A DNA stretch of 64,000 bases from Nitrospinota bacterium (GCA_029881495.1 JAOUMJ010000008.1:39160-103159); one strand, 5' to 3'. Shown: positions 1-9,084, counted from the first letter of the stretch. Translations and numbers: made by a program. The notes: generated from the sequence alone by a model not told the origin.

Positions 1-91
1 CTCTTAGCCGAATATCTTGAGCATCGTATGTCTTGTTCAGAATTTCATCATGTTCTGATGTTTCACCAATATTTTTATTCTTGTTTTTCAT
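1..91 (-). CDS. N-terminal fragment of a gene leaving the left edge, possibly a GyrB/ParE-type topoisomerase subunit
   Basis: A minus-strand reading frame starts with ATG at 91-89, behind a strong GGAGG ribosome binding site 4-5 bases upstream, and stays open to the window edge (30 residues visible). The first 20 residues are hydrophilic and rich in Lys, Asn and Glu. They are followed by TYDAQDIRLR, which resembles the start of GyrB/ParE proteins just before their conserved RKRPGMYIG block. That block would lie beyond the edge, so the family call is inference. The gene is divergent from the malic enzyme gene across an AT-rich gap of about 220 bases (92-309) in which I see no other gene. Confidence 0.4.
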   Translation of the reverse strand, partial: MKNKNKNIGETSEHDEILNKTYDAQDIRLR

Positions 92-309
92 CTTACCTCC
101 CTTGTGAAAACGAATAAAAGGTTATTAGGCATAAATTTATAACATTTCAGAAGCAAGAGATATTAGTTATATTTATACAGTTGTGCATAGAATAATTACA
201 TAAAGGTATTAGCATGATAATTTCCGCTTTCAAAAACAAAGAAGTAGAATGGAGTTGGTGGTCAATCCAGCGTAATAAATATTCTTGCAATACATAAGGG
301 AATATTCAG

Positions 310-2010
310 ATGCATTACAAGCCGGTTCGCGACAAAAAAGGGAGATACGTAATAAAAACCCGAAGGGGTGGGCAGGTTCTTATACATAATCCGCTGTTGA
401 ACAAGGGGACGGCGTTCTCCGAGGAGGAGCGGAGGGTTTTCGGGCTTGAGGGATTGCTTCCTCCGTATATAACATCCATCGAGGAGCAGTCCGAACGGCT
501 GAGGGAGAGTTTTAATCACAAGCCCGACAACATCGAGAAATACATATTCCTTCGCGCATTGCAGGACAGGAATGAAACGCTTTTTTACCACTTCCTCAGG
601 AGCGACATCAAGGTGATGCTCCCTATAATCTACACGCCGACCGTCGGAGACGCAGTCGAAAAATACGGCCACATATACAGAAATGCTCGAGGACTTTTTA
701 TTACGCCGGAAAATGTCGACCGTATGGGTGAGATGGCCGACTCGTTGCCATCGAATGAAATTGAAGTAATTGTCGTCACCGACAGCCAGGGGATACTCGG
801 AATAGGGGATCAGGGGGTCGGCGGGATGGCGATATCCATCGGCAAGCTTTCCATCTACACCGCGGCGGCGGGGATACATCCGTCTGCGTGCCTTCCGATC
901 TGTCTCGACGTCGGGACGGACAACAAGAAACTTCTCGAAGACAAATACTATCTCGGATACAGGAGAAAGCGCCTTGCCGGGGATGAGTACCACCAGTTCA
1001 TTGAAAAATTCGTAAAAGGGGTCAAGAAGAATTTTCCCGACGCGATATTGCAGTGGGAAGATTTTTCGAAACAGAACGCGTTTACGAATATGGATAGATA
1101 CGCATCGAAGGTTCGTTCCTTTAACGACGACGTGCAGGGAACCGGCGCGGTAACGCTCGGCGGTATCATCTGCGCGCTGAAGATAAAGAACGAAAAACTC
1201 CGCGAGCAGAAATTCGCTATATACGGCGCTGGAGCGGCAGGGATAGGGATCGCGAGGCAGATAAAGGATTCGCTCCTCCATGAAGGGCTTTCTGCGAATG
1301 AAGCATCAAGGCGGATCTACGTCGTGGATTCCCAAGGCCTCCTTTGCGACAGCAGGGAGGAGGTTGACGATTACAAAAAAGAGTTCGCCTATCCCGAAAA
1401 GGAGCTCACGGCTTGGAAGAGGGATAATCTCTATTCGTTCACCCTTGCCGATGTGGTGAGAAACGGCAAGGTGACCGCGCTGATAGGCGTTTCGGCGCAG
1501 AAAGGATCTTTCGACGCGGGGCTAGTCGACCTTATGCTGGAGAATACGCCGGAGCCGATCATTTTCCCGCTCTCCAATCCGACGTCCAAGGCGGAAGCAG
1601 ATCCGCGGTGGATACTTGAATATACCAACGGAAAGGCGATAGTCGCCTCCGGCTCCCCTTTCCCGCCGGTTAAGGTAGGGGGAACCGAGTATCAGATAGG
1701 GCAGGGGAACAACGCATTTATTTTCCCCGGCATAGGCTTGGGCGTTCTGGCATCCAGATCGAAGGTAGTGCTCCCTTCGTTTTTCACCGCGGCAGCGCAC
1801 GCACTGGCGGATACTGTCTCGGCTGAAAGGCTGAACAGCAGGACTATATACCCCCCGATCGAGAATATTTTTGAGGTATCGCTGAAAGTAGCGGTTGCGG
1901 TGTACCAAAAAGCCATGGACGAAGGTGTTGGGAAGAAGATCAAGGGCGACCCGGAACATGCCATAAGGGAGCGGATGTGGCTTCCTGAGTATCCAGTGAT
2001 TATAAGGTAA
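310..2010 (+). CDS. maeA: NAD-dependent malic enzyme
   Basis: Oxidatively decarboxylates malate to pyruvate with reduction of NAD, in the cytoplasm, linking the TCA cycle to pyruvate. At 566 residues it matches the long bacterial/eukaryotic-type malic enzymes (E. coli MaeA is 565). The N-terminal domain carries the catalytic Tyr in YTPTVGDAVEKYG (Tyr about 108) and the LDVGTDN substrate and metal segment. The C-terminal Rossmann domain has GAGAAGIG near residue 306 and the late FPLSNPTSKAEA motif. A modest AAGGGA ribosome site precedes the ATG. It appears monocistronic: the next gene has its own promoter-like sequence. The choice of NAD over NADP is inferred from family length and similarity. 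Confidence 0.93.
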   Translation: MHYKPVRDKKGRYVIKTRRGGQVLIHNPLLNKGTAFSEEERRVFGLEGLLPPYITSIEEQSERLRESFNHKPDNIEKYIFLRALQDRNETLFYHFLRSDIKVMLPIIYTPTVGDAVEKYGHIYRNARGLFITPENVDRMGEMADSLPSNEIEVIVVTDSQGILGIGDQGVGGMAISIGKLSIYTAAAGIHPSACLPICLDVGTDNKKLLEDKYYLGYRRKRLAGDEYHQFIEKFVKGVKKNFPDAILQWEDFSKQNAFTNMDRYASKVRSFNDDVQGTGAVTLGGIICALKIKNEKLREQKFAIYGAGAAGIGIARQIKDSLLHEGLSANEASRRIYVVDSQGLLCDSREEVDDYKKEFAYPEKELTAWKRDNLYSFTLADVVRNGKVTALIGVSAQKGSFDAGLVDLMLENTPEPIIFPLSNPTSKAEADPRWILEYTNGKAIVASGSPFPPVKVGGTEYQIGQGNNAFIFPGIGLGVLASRSKVVLPSFFTAAAHALADTVSAERLNSRTIYPPIENIFEVSLKVAVAVYQKAMDEGVGKKIKGDPEHAIRERMWLPEYPVIIR

Positions 2011-2041
2011 TATCCGTTTCACAATTTGCTAATGCCGAAAG

Positions 2042-2070
2042 TTGACTTGACACAAATACAGGATTAATAT
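2042..2070 (+). promoter_or_regulatory. Candidate sigma-70 promoter for the hybrid histidine kinase
   Basis: TTGACT at 2042-2047 and TAATAT at 2065-2070 are separated by 17 bases, about 75 bases upstream of the kinase ATG. Five of six -35 and four of six -10 positions match the sigma-70 consensus. This is seen by eye only; no transcription data. Confidence 0.4.
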
Positions 2071-2146
2071 CAGACGCTTAGGGAGAGGTTTTCGATTTTT
2101 TCGGCAGTGCGATCCGAGGTTCTTTACTTTAGGCGGGGAATCAATA

Positions 2147-5100
2147 ATGACCATTTTCGGGGGAACCGGTAAAGAGCGGTCAGGCAGTTCAATTCCTTCG
2201 GTTTATTCCGGCGGCCTGTTGTCCGATTTTTCAATTGCGCTGCATACTAGATTTGGGAAATTCATCATGGTGCTCCTGTTCCTTGGTCTTGCTGGGGTCT
2301 GGAGCGGATACAAGTATTATGAATCCGACCTGAAGATAATCAATGATACTGATATAAGCCGAAAGGATAAAAGCGACGAATTTATAATGCTCGCCGAGTA
2401 TCTTGAGAAAATACTCCTTTTCGTCATGCCTGCCAACGACGCATTGAGCCACGCGGCAGGGATTTCAACCGGGAAATACACCAGTGAGCTGTCAATAAAG
2501 CTTATAGCAAATGAAGTATTGGAAAATCAGAAGAGGAAAAACGAGCTCAAGCAATTCTACGCGCTGTACTCGGCCTACTTTGAGATAGATTTTTACGCCA
2601 ATGTCAGACGCTCCGTCGATAGTCAGACTCAAAAGGCGGATGAAATATTCCTGATAGTCGAAAAGATTCTCGATCAAAAAATGGAGGTTAGGAGGGATGC
2701 GGAGAGTCTCAAGCTTTATCACAAAGGGCTTGAGCTTATGGAGGAGATGGATAACGGCATCGATGATGTTGTGGATCTGCTGGGGGAGCGTCTCAGTTCC
2801 CTTAAGGGGATGTACGATATCGAGCATATTTCAGACAATGTTATGCAGGAGAAGATGCTTTCAAAGGTACAGGCCTCAATGCTGTTGGCCACCATTTTTG
2901 TAATTGTTATCGGACTAATGACCCTTTATGCGCATGGACTTATAGAGTGGGAAAACCGTCTGGTGCGCCAGAACGAGGAGAAATATAAAAAACTTGTAGA
3001 ATCCGCCGAGGACGCCATCTTTGTCGCGAACGCCGATACGGGGATAATCATCGACGTAAACAGAAAGGCGGAAGAGCTGATGGCGATGCCGCGTGAAAAG
3101 CTGATAGGGATGCATCAAAGTGCGTTGCATCCCCTCAATGAGGCACAGGAATATTCCGAACGTTTTAAAAGGAACACGGATGGCGAGTATGGACAGTTGC
3201 TGGACATGAAGGTATGCCGGAGTGATGGAAAGACTATTCCTGTGGATATCCGGTCAAGCGTTACCGAAATCGGCGGCGTAAAAATTATCCAGGGGATATT
3301 TCGCGATATGACCTTCCAGCGGGAGGCGGAAAAGAAAATGGAAGAGCACACCCGCTTTCTGCAAACAATGATAGACACGATCCCAAATCCGGTTTACTAC
3401 AAGGATGCGCAGGGGAAATACCTTGGGAGCAATGCCGCTTTTATGGAGTGGCACGGCATAAAGCAATCGGAGCTGAAAGGGAAAACAGCATTTGATCTCA
3501 ACGAATCCGGGGTCGCCAAAAGAAATTCTGAAAAGGACAAGGAGTTGTTTTCCAACCCTGATGAAGTGCAGGTTTTTGAAGGGGAAATGTATCATAAAGG
3601 TTTGAAAAAATACAGAAGCGTTGTTTTTTACAAATCGGTCTTTTATGACGAGAACAAAAAGGTGGCCGGGCTGGTCGGAATAATGCTTGATATCACCGCG
3701 AGGAAAGAGGCCGAAGAGCAGACGATGATATTCAGGAAATTTGCCGAGGCGTCCGGCCAGGGATTCGGCATGTGCGGTCTTGACGGGAATATCACCTATC
3801 TCAACCCGACCTTATGCAGGATGATCGGCATAAAAAGCATGGAGGATATCCACGCGAAACCATTGGTTACTCTCTATCCCGAGATGTACAGGGAGAGGAT
3901 AGAGAACATCATCAACACAGGGATCAACAGAAAGGAGCAGTTCATTGATGAAATGAATCTGATCACGGAGGATGGGAAGAAGATTCCGGTAATTGTGAAT
4001 TTCTTCCTTGTCCGGGATGATAAGAATAATCCGATGTATATCGCCAATGTGATTACGGATATAACGGAACGCAAACTGTCAGAGGAGGAACAGAAGAGGC
4101 TTGTGACGCAGAGCATTGAAGCGATGCTGGATTCGCAGACAGCCATGGAAAAGGCGGAGAAGGCGAATAGATTGAAATCCGAATTCCTCGCGAATATGTC
4201 CCATGAATTGAGGACGCCTCTCTCCTCAGTGCTGGGTTATTCAAAACTGATGCAAGATGATCTGGCCAAGGCTCGCGACGGTCTTGAAAAGGCAGCTACG
4301 TTTGTCGACATCCTTGGCAAGCTGGAGGAGAAAAGTGAAAGCGGAAAAGCGACGGCCAAATCAATAATTTCTGAAGTCAGGGAGATTTCAGGAAAAACGC
4401 ACGGCTCCTTTGCGCCAATTTTTTCACAGGCGGCGCAGGTCTCCAAGTTTAACGATATTGTTATCCAGCAAGGGGAGAAGCTTCTAGCCCTTATAAATGA
4501 TCTCCTCGACCTGAGCCAGATAGAGGCCGGCGTTATGAAGTTGCACAAGGAGGTTGTCTCCACCCGACTGTTGATCTTTTCTGTAATAACAACGCTCACG
4601 GCCATGGCTAATGAAAAGGGATTAAGCATTGAAACCAATATCAATTCCTATAAAGAGAATGATCTATTTTTCGTTTCCGACAAGAAGAGACTGGAGCAGG
4701 TTATTCAGAACATCGTGGAAAATTCCATCAAGTACAGCGAGAAAGGTACTGTGCGCTTGAATATAATCCAGGAGGATAACATTATCTCGATCATTGTGAG
4801 TGACGAAGGAATAGGGATCCCAGAAGAGGAGAGAGAGGTTATTTTCGAGCCGTTCATGCAGATTGACGGCTCTGCGACGCGAAAGGCAGGGGGAGTGGGG
4901 CTCGGCCTGGCGCTGGTGAAGAAAATTGTCGATTTTCTCGGAGGCGAAGTCTCCGTTGAAAGCAAGGTAGATGTAGGGACCTCATTTGTCATCAGGCTCC
5001 CCTATGAAAAGCCGGGGTTTATCATGAAAAAATCCGACCAGGATGATGTCGGATGGACTTTGGCTAAGGGGAAAAACATCCTTGTAGTCGAGGATGATAA

Positions 5101-5437
5101 AAATATGCAATTTCTAATCAAGGAAATTCTGAAGGGGAACAAAATATCCCAGGCTTTGAACGGCCGTGAGGGGCTTGAATACCTACTCTCAGATCAGGCC
5201 TTTGATGTCGTCTTTCTGGATCTCCATATGCCGGAGATGGGTGGCGAGGAGCTGGTGAAAAATTTGCCTGACGGTTTTACCGTTCCCATAATAGTTCTTT
5301 CAGCAGATGCCATCAGAGAGCAGGAGCGGAATGTAAGGGGGCTCGCGGCAAGGAAAAGGCTTACGCTTGAATATCTTTTCAAGCCTGTTTCGATAAAGGA
5401 ACTCTCCGCGACATTTGAGAAGGTCGGTGTGGTCTGA
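2147..5437 (+). CDS. Membrane hybrid sensor histidine kinase with three PAS domains and a C-terminal receiver
   Basis: A 1096-residue sensor kinase. Two membrane segments (about 37-57 and 243-265) enclose a roughly 185-residue periplasmic, mostly helical sensor region. Three cytoplasmic PAS/PAC units follow (about 280-400, 400-520 and 525-650), then the H box NMSHELRTPLS with phospho-acceptor His686, an HATPase domain (VEN N box near 860, DEGIGIP, GGVGLGLAL) and a receiver domain with phospho-acceptor Asp1025 in FLDLHMPEMGG. Between the H box and the second dimerisation helix (GEKLLALINDLLDLSQIEAG) lies an insertion of about 70 residues not usual in HisKA domains. No cognate response regulator is adjacent, so its partner is unknown; an internal His-to-Asp relay is likely. 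Confidence 0.92.
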   Translation: MTIFGGTGKERSGSSIPSVYSGGLLSDFSIALHTRFGKFIMVLLFLGLAGVWSGYKYYESDLKIINDTDISRKDKSDEFIMLAEYLEKILLFVMPANDALSHAAGISTGKYTSELSIKLIANEVLENQKRKNELKQFYALYSAYFEIDFYANVRRSVDSQTQKADEIFLIVEKILDQKMEVRRDAESLKLYHKGLELMEEMDNGIDDVVDLLGERLSSLKGMYDIEHISDNVMQEKMLSKVQASMLLATIFVIVIGLMTLYAHGLIEWENRLVRQNEEKYKKLVESAEDAIFVANADTGIIIDVNRKAEELMAMPREKLIGMHQSALHPLNEAQEYSERFKRNTDGEYGQLLDMKVCRSDGKTIPVDIRSSVTEIGGVKIIQGIFRDMTFQREAEKKMEEHTRFLQTMIDTIPNPVYYKDAQGKYLGSNAAFMEWHGIKQSELKGKTAFDLNESGVAKRNSEKDKELFSNPDEVQVFEGEMYHKGLKKYRSVVFYKSVFYDENKKVAGLVGIMLDITARKEAEEQTMIFRKFAEASGQGFGMCGLDGNITYLNPTLCRMIGIKSMEDIHAKPLVTLYPEMYRERIENIINTGINRKEQFIDEMNLITEDGKKIPVIVNFFLVRDDKNNPMYIANVITDITERKLSEEEQKRLVTQSIEAMLDSQTAMEKAEKANRLKSEFLANMSHELRTPLSSVLGYSKLMQDDLAKARDGLEKAATFVDILGKLEEKSESGKATAKSIISEVREISGKTHGSFAPIFSQAAQVSKFNDIVIQQGEKLLALINDLLDLSQIEAGVMKLHKEVVSTRLLIFSVITTLTAMANEKGLSIETNINSYKENDLFFVSDKKRLEQVIQNIVENSIKYSEKGTVRLNIIQEDNIISIIVSDEGIGIPEEEREVIFEPFMQIDGSATRKAGGVGLGLALVKKIVDFLGGEVSVESKVDVGTSFVIRLPYEKPGFIMKKSDQDDVGWTLAKGKNILVVEDDKNMQFLIKEILKGNKISQALNGREGLEYLLSDQAFDVVFLDLHMPEMGGEELVKNLPDGFTVPIIVLSADAIREQERNVRGLAARKRLTLEYLFKPVSIKELSATFEKVGVV

Positions 5438-5602
5438 AACCCGCATCTTGATTTCCGTTCTTTCAAACTCCTGGAAAAATGTTATAAATGGCGGTGCAAC
5501 CATGTGTGCTGCTCATAGTAATGATTATGGAGAGTTTTATACGTGTTGATACAGGAGCTATCCCGCAAGAAGCGGCAGATGCCGATGGCTGAGATTTAAG
5601 AA

Positions 5603-6466
5603 ATGGCTGGCAAGGAGAGCCGCGTTTTCGGCGCCCACATGTCGATCAGCGGAGGTGTGCAAAAATCGGTAGAGAGGGGAGTTTCCATAGATCTCTCCGC
5701 AATGCAGATATTCACAAAGAACTCGAACCAGTGGAATGCCAAACCGCTTTCGGAAGAGGATGTAAAAACCTACCGGGAAAATATCTCAAGATCAGGAATA
5801 AAGTACGTCGCTTCTCATGACTCGTATTTGATCAATCTTGCCTCGCCGGACAAAGTCATGTACGAAAAATCGTTGAACGCCTTTCTGGACGAGATAGAGC
5901 GTGCGGGAAAGCTTGGAATAAGGAACCTGGTATTTCATCCCGGCTCGCATATGGGTTCGGGTGAAGATGCCGGCTTGGGTAAGGTCGCCGACGCGATGAA
6001 TGAAGCGATTGAAAGGACCGCAGAGTTCGGCGATGTGGTTCTCACGATTGAAACTACCGCTGGGCAGGGGACCAATCTGGGCTACGATTTCGAGCATATA
6101 GCCACGCTCATAAAAAAGGTGAAAAACAAAAAAAGAATCGGAGTATGCGTCGATACATGCCATATCTTTGCCGCGGGGTATGAACTGAGGAATGCCGAGG
6201 GATATAAAAAAACTTTCGGGGAGTTCGACAGGATCATAGGTGTTGACAAGATCGCGCTTTTCCATGTGAATGATTCCAAAAAGGATTTCGGGACGCGCGT
6301 GGACCGGCATGAGCATATCGGGAAAGGGTATATTGGCATTGAGGCGTTTCGTCTACTCCTGGGGGATAAAAGGTTTTTCAAAACGCCGATGATAATAGAG
6401 ACGCCGAAAGGGAAGGAGATGGAGGAAGACGTCGAAAATCTGAAAGTGCTGAAAAGCCTTTTATAG
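5603..6466 (+). CDS. nfo: Deoxyribonuclease IV (AP endonuclease)
   Basis: Cleaves DNA 5' of abasic sites in base-excision repair, using a three-zinc active site. The 287-residue length fits the family. It begins with the typical GAHMSISGGV segment and shows the metal-ligand motifs VFHPGSHMG, IETTAGQG, CVDTCHIFAAGY, FHVNDSKKDFG with the following RHEHIGKG, and IETPKG near the C-terminus. The EndoIV TIM-barrel motifs are all present, so I expect an active enzyme. Its end lies only 7 bases from the end of the convergent gene at 6474-7238, with no terminator visible between them. Confidence 0.95.
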   Translation: MAGKESRVFGAHMSISGGVQKSVERGVSIDLSAMQIFTKNSNQWNAKPLSEEDVKTYRENISRSGIKYVASHDSYLINLASPDKVMYEKSLNAFLDEIERAGKLGIRNLVFHPGSHMGSGEDAGLGKVADAMNEAIERTAEFGDVVLTIETTAGQGTNLGYDFEHIATLIKKVKNKKRIGVCVDTCHIFAAGYELRNAEGYKKTFGEFDRIIGVDKIALFHVNDSKKDFGTRVDRHEHIGKGYIGIEAFRLLLGDKRFFKTPMIIETPKGKEMEEDVENLKVLKSLL

Positions 6467-6473
6467 CTTCTCT

Positions 6474-7238
6474 CTATTTCAAAACGCGGAACAGCGCTTC
6501 GTAGATAAGTTCGTATTCCTTCCTGCTCAGATCGCGCTCCATATCTTTGGTAAATTCATCCGTTTGGGTCATGCGGTTCACGAACCATGTCGGAAGGGCT
6601 TTTGTGTCGTCGATCTCCTCATTCTCGTTCATATCGTCAATCGTCTTCTTCGCCTGGGTAAGTATTCCCCTTAATATCTCGAGCACTACGTTGTTTCCGA
6701 AAAACCGGTCCCAGTTTACCAGTCCGTTTTCCACCGGGAACTTGCGGACGATGCCTTCAAGTTTCTTTTGAGTGGTTTCAATATATTCGTCACCGAACAT
6801 CGCCTTGACTGCGTCTATGAAGCCGGGGATGATCTGTCTTGGTACCTTATTATCAACGTAGCCTACCGCTATTTTTTTTGCGGTTTCAGTATCGTCGTAC
6901 TCGGGGAAAAGATGGCTTATCTGGTGCACCAGCAACCGCCCGAAATGGTCCTTCCTCTGTTCATTGATCTTCGCTTCTATAACCTCGGTCTTCACCTTAT
7001 CTTTTAATTTATCGGCGATCTCTCCGCCGCATTCCCGGTTTATTTTTTCATTTATCTTTTCTATACTCCCCCAGACATTCGATAGCGCACTGTTCAGAAC
7101 GGATTCGGAAACCCCCTTCTTTAAAAGCTCAGCGATGTATATTTTGATGATTTCCCGGCTTATCTGCCGGCAAAACTGGAGTGTTGTAGCGGAGTTTCCG
7201 GTCGGTCTCCCATGTTTTTCCTGCAAATTATCAGCCAT
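6474..7238 (-). CDS. Hypothetical all-helical protein
   Basis: A 254-residue soluble protein I do not recognise. There is no signal peptide or membrane span. Composition is highly charged (many Glu, Asp and Lys), with predicted long helices throughout, including a possible coiled coil around residues 50-95, and it has only two Cys. The coding frame is convincing: GC-rich third positions and no competing frame with sense-like composition. Upstream is a TATAAT-like promoter. It is transcribed in the same direction as the ATC-hydrolase-like gene 208 bases upstream but separated from it by a hairpin, so it may be its own unit. Confidence 0.7.
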   Translation of the reverse strand: MADNLQEKHGRPTGNSATTLQFCRQISREIIKIYIAELLKKGVSESVLNSALSNVWGSIEKINEKINRECGGEIADKLKDKVKTEVIEAKINEQRKDHFGRLLVHQISHLFPEYDDTETAKKIAVGYVDNKVPRQIIPGFIDAVKAMFGDEYIETTQKKLEGIVRKFPVENGLVNWDRFFGNNVVLEILRGILTQAKKTIDDMNENEEIDDTKALPTWFVNRMTQTDEFTKDMERDLSRKEYELIYEALFRVLK

Positions 7239-7282
7239 AGATATCTGTCTCGAATAGTTTAAAAATCAGAACCCTCTTCACG

Positions 7283-7311
7283 ATTATATTATTTATCGGC
7301 AGTTTTTTAAA
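7283..7311 (-). promoter_or_regulatory. Candidate promoter for the 6474-7238 gene
   Basis: On the minus strand TTTAAA (7311-7306) and TATAAT (7288-7283) are 17 bases apart, about 45 bases upstream of the ATG. The same stretch also contains GCCGATAA (7300-7293), a perfect sigma-28 -10 element, but no matching -35 element at the required distance. Sigma-70 use is therefore the simpler reading. Confidence 0.35.
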
Positions 7312-7384
7312 ATCATGAATATAAAAGGGTTATTTTTACGAAAACGGTTCGAAAGGTTTGCCGGCAGATATTTGATGATAAATC

Positions 7385-7427
7385 CGGGGCGGCGGATACC
7401 GCAGTTTTCAGATGGTTCGCCGCCCCG
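7385..7427 (-). terminator. GC-rich hairpin downstream of the ATC-hydrolase-like gene
   Basis: CGGGGCGGCG at 7385-7394 pairs perfectly with CGCCGCCCCG at 7418-7427, and two further inner pairs extend it around a 19-base loop. It lies 20 bases beyond the stop codon of the minus-strand gene 7447-8112. Only a weak U-rich stretch (ATTTAT) follows on that strand, so it may stabilise the 3' end or terminate inefficiently. Confidence 0.5.
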
Positions 7428-7446
7428 ATGGTTGAATGACTCTTGG

Positions 7447-8112
7447 CTATATTTTGATAGTGCAGGAACAGCTGTCGGCCCCTTTCACGATGGCGCTTGT
7501 TCTTTCAAGCGATACGCCGCTGTTCAGCACGCTTGCGCTCCCAGAGACCCATTCGTCCAGAAGTTCGCACATCACGTCAACAGGCGCGCCTACACTTTCC
7601 CATTTGGCCAGATGGAGGCACTCGCTGTGGTTTACCTGCATGGAGTTTTCGCCGTTCCTGTTGTAGGAACTCACCTGATCGCAAGGCATCCCTTCGAGGT
7701 AGGTCTGTCCGATGAAGTTCCCGATGCCGTTGAGGTCGAGGTTCGCGTCGGTGTTGCCGCCAATTTTTTCCCTTGCGGTCTTCTGTCCGTGTGAACGGAA
7801 CGCTTCCTTTAGAACTTCTCTCCCCTCATCCGGGAAGCGGTAGAGGAGCGCGGTTACCAGGTTGGCTTCGGCGGTTTCAAGCTCGTTTATCAGCCCCTGC
7901 AGGAATTGGTGAATCGGATTGTTTCCTATCAGCTCGTCCAGCGGAGTATCGCCGAAGTCCATCGGCCCTTCCGGCAAAACGGCTTTTATAGTCTCTTCGG
8001 CATCGTTACCGAACTTGTTTTTAAATACATCGATAACTTCCCGCGACCTTTCAGCCGCGATCCTTATCTTGTTGAACATCATGTAGTGTATTGGTCCCAG
8101 AAATGCGCTCAT
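7447..8112 (-). CDS. Protein with C-terminal ATC-hydrolase-like / 4-vinyl-reductase-like Cys motif
   Basis: A 221-residue soluble protein. The N-terminal half is helical and unrecognised. The C-terminal 60 residues show the pattern ECLHLAKWESVGAP, VMCELLDEW, LERTSAIVKG and DSCSCTIKI. This spacing of Cys residues, with LERT and a closing C-x-C, resembles the family named for L-2-amino-thiazoline-4-carboxylate hydrolase (PF14196), a fold allied to 4-vinyl-reductase domains. The family name does not establish the reaction here, and a metal- or ligand-binding role is equally possible. It ends the minus-strand unit that begins with the heme-copper/DUF1858 gene 15 bases upstream, suggesting a shared stress or redox role. 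Confidence 0.6.
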   Translation of the reverse strand: MSAFLGPIHYMMFNKIRIAAERSREVIDVFKNKFGNDAEETIKAVLPEGPMDFGDTPLDELIGNNPIHQFLQGLINELETAEANLVTALLYRFPDEGREVLKEAFRSHGQKTAREKIGGNTDANLDLNGIGNFIGQTYLEGMPCDQVSSYNRNGENSMQVNHSECLHLAKWESVGAPVDVMCELLDEWVSGSASVLNSGVSLERTSAIVKGADSCSCTIKI

Positions 8113-8127
8113 TTTCCTACTCCTTAA

Positions 8128-9084
8128 TTATTTCGCGGCCGAAAGTGCCGCTTCGATTTTTCCGTTAATTTCACTAAGTATATCCTCGACCTTCATGTTG
8201 TGCATCATCGCCGTCTGTCCTACGGTTTCGCTTGCCTGGCCGGGACATGAGAAACACCCTGCTCCATAATTCTTTTCAAAAACAGGTTTGGTCTCGGGGT
8301 AAATTTCCAGAAGAGGACCGATGAGCGTATCCTTTTCAGCTTTTTCGCCTCTCTTGATGGACTTCCCTTTCCCGCCGGCAGGGGGCACAGGAACCGGGGC
8401 CGATACGCCGGGCGCGGAGGCTGCTACCGGTTTCGATGCGCCGGCTTTTGGCCCGGCTTTTACGGCAGAGTTGAGCGCTGAAAGGAAACGCGCTTCGTCT
8501 ACCTTGTGGAGTTTGCACGCCTGTTTTATCGAAATGTTTTTTGCGAAGGTCGCCCTTGCCGCAGGATTTGTAAGCGCCTTGAATCCATTGTCGGCGAAAA
8601 TATCAACCAAATGGGGCCACTTGTCGAGAGCAACGGACACCTGTGATTCGCCGGTTATTGCGTCCGCTTCCTTCTTTACGGTCTTCTCCGGCATCAATAC
8701 CGGAATTATGTTGTAGGCAAATATGAAAATACCCGCCGCTTCCATTACAGAAAAAATGATGAACGCGGTATGCGCTGGGCCATCATCCCAGATTCCCCCG
8801 GCAAAAGCGGTAGCGGCCATGCCGATAAGCCCGATATTCACTAAATAGAAATGCGCAGGTATGAGGGAGGATGCCGTAACAGGCTTCGCGTTAAAGCGGG
8901 GGAGGATGTGGTACGCCACGCCGTAAATGAACATTGCCATGAATCCGAGCAGGTTGAGGTGCACATGCACGAATCTCGTAACCGCAGGATCCTGAGAGGC
9001 GGTTCCGAGGTGAAGTCCCATCAGGACCCCGCCCAACAGATACCCGACCGCCGCGAGTATGAATAGTTTTGGATATCTTTCCAT
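8128..9084 (-). CDS. Heme-copper-oxidase subunit I-like membrane domain fused to two DUF1858 domains
   Basis: A 318-residue fusion. Residues 1-135 form four membrane helices. The second contains VHVHLNLLGF followed by GVAYHILPRF, the His-rich helix II pattern of cbb3-oxidase or NO-reductase-type subunit I; the rest of a normal 12-helix subunit is absent. Two DUF1858 (ScdA-N-like) units follow, at about 150-207 (LDKWPHLVDIFADNGFKAL...NPAARATFAK) and 255-312, the second with Cys-x-x-Cys-Pro (CFSCPG). A Pro/Ala/Gly linker joins them. A good AAGGGAG ribosome site precedes the ATG. Divergent from a CRP/FNR gene. I infer a membrane heme or NO-handling protein; whether it binds one or two hemes is unknown. 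Confidence 0.7.
   Translation of the reverse strand: MERYPKLFILAAVGYLLGGVLMGLHLGTASQDPAVTRFVHVHLNLLGFMAMFIYGVAYHILPRFNAKPVTASSLIPAHFYLVNIGLIGMAATAFAGGIWDDGPAHTAFIIFSVMEAAGIFIFAYNIIPVLMPEKTVKKEADAITGESQVSVALDKWPHLVDIFADNGFKALTNPAARATFAKNISIKQACKLHKVDEARFLSALNSAVKAGPKAGASKPVAASAPGVSAPVPVPPAGGKGKSIKRGEKAEKDTLIGPLLEIYPETKPVFEKNYGAGCFSCPGQASETVGQTAMMHNMKVEDILSEINGKIEAALSAAK

Noticed and set aside
262-1281. Long minus-strand frame opposite the malic enzyme gene
   Set aside because: It is antisense to a well-conserved gene, has Arg/Val/Tyr-biased composition typical of a shadow frame, and no recognisable domain.
5521-5592. Possible 23-codon leader peptide before nfo
   Set aside because: No ribosome site of quality and no conserved context; chance frame in the gap.
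7293-7300. Perfect sigma-28 -10 element GCCGATAA on the minus strand
   Set aside because: No TAAA-type -35 element stands 15 bases upstream, and the downstream gene has no visible flagellar link; kept only as a remark.
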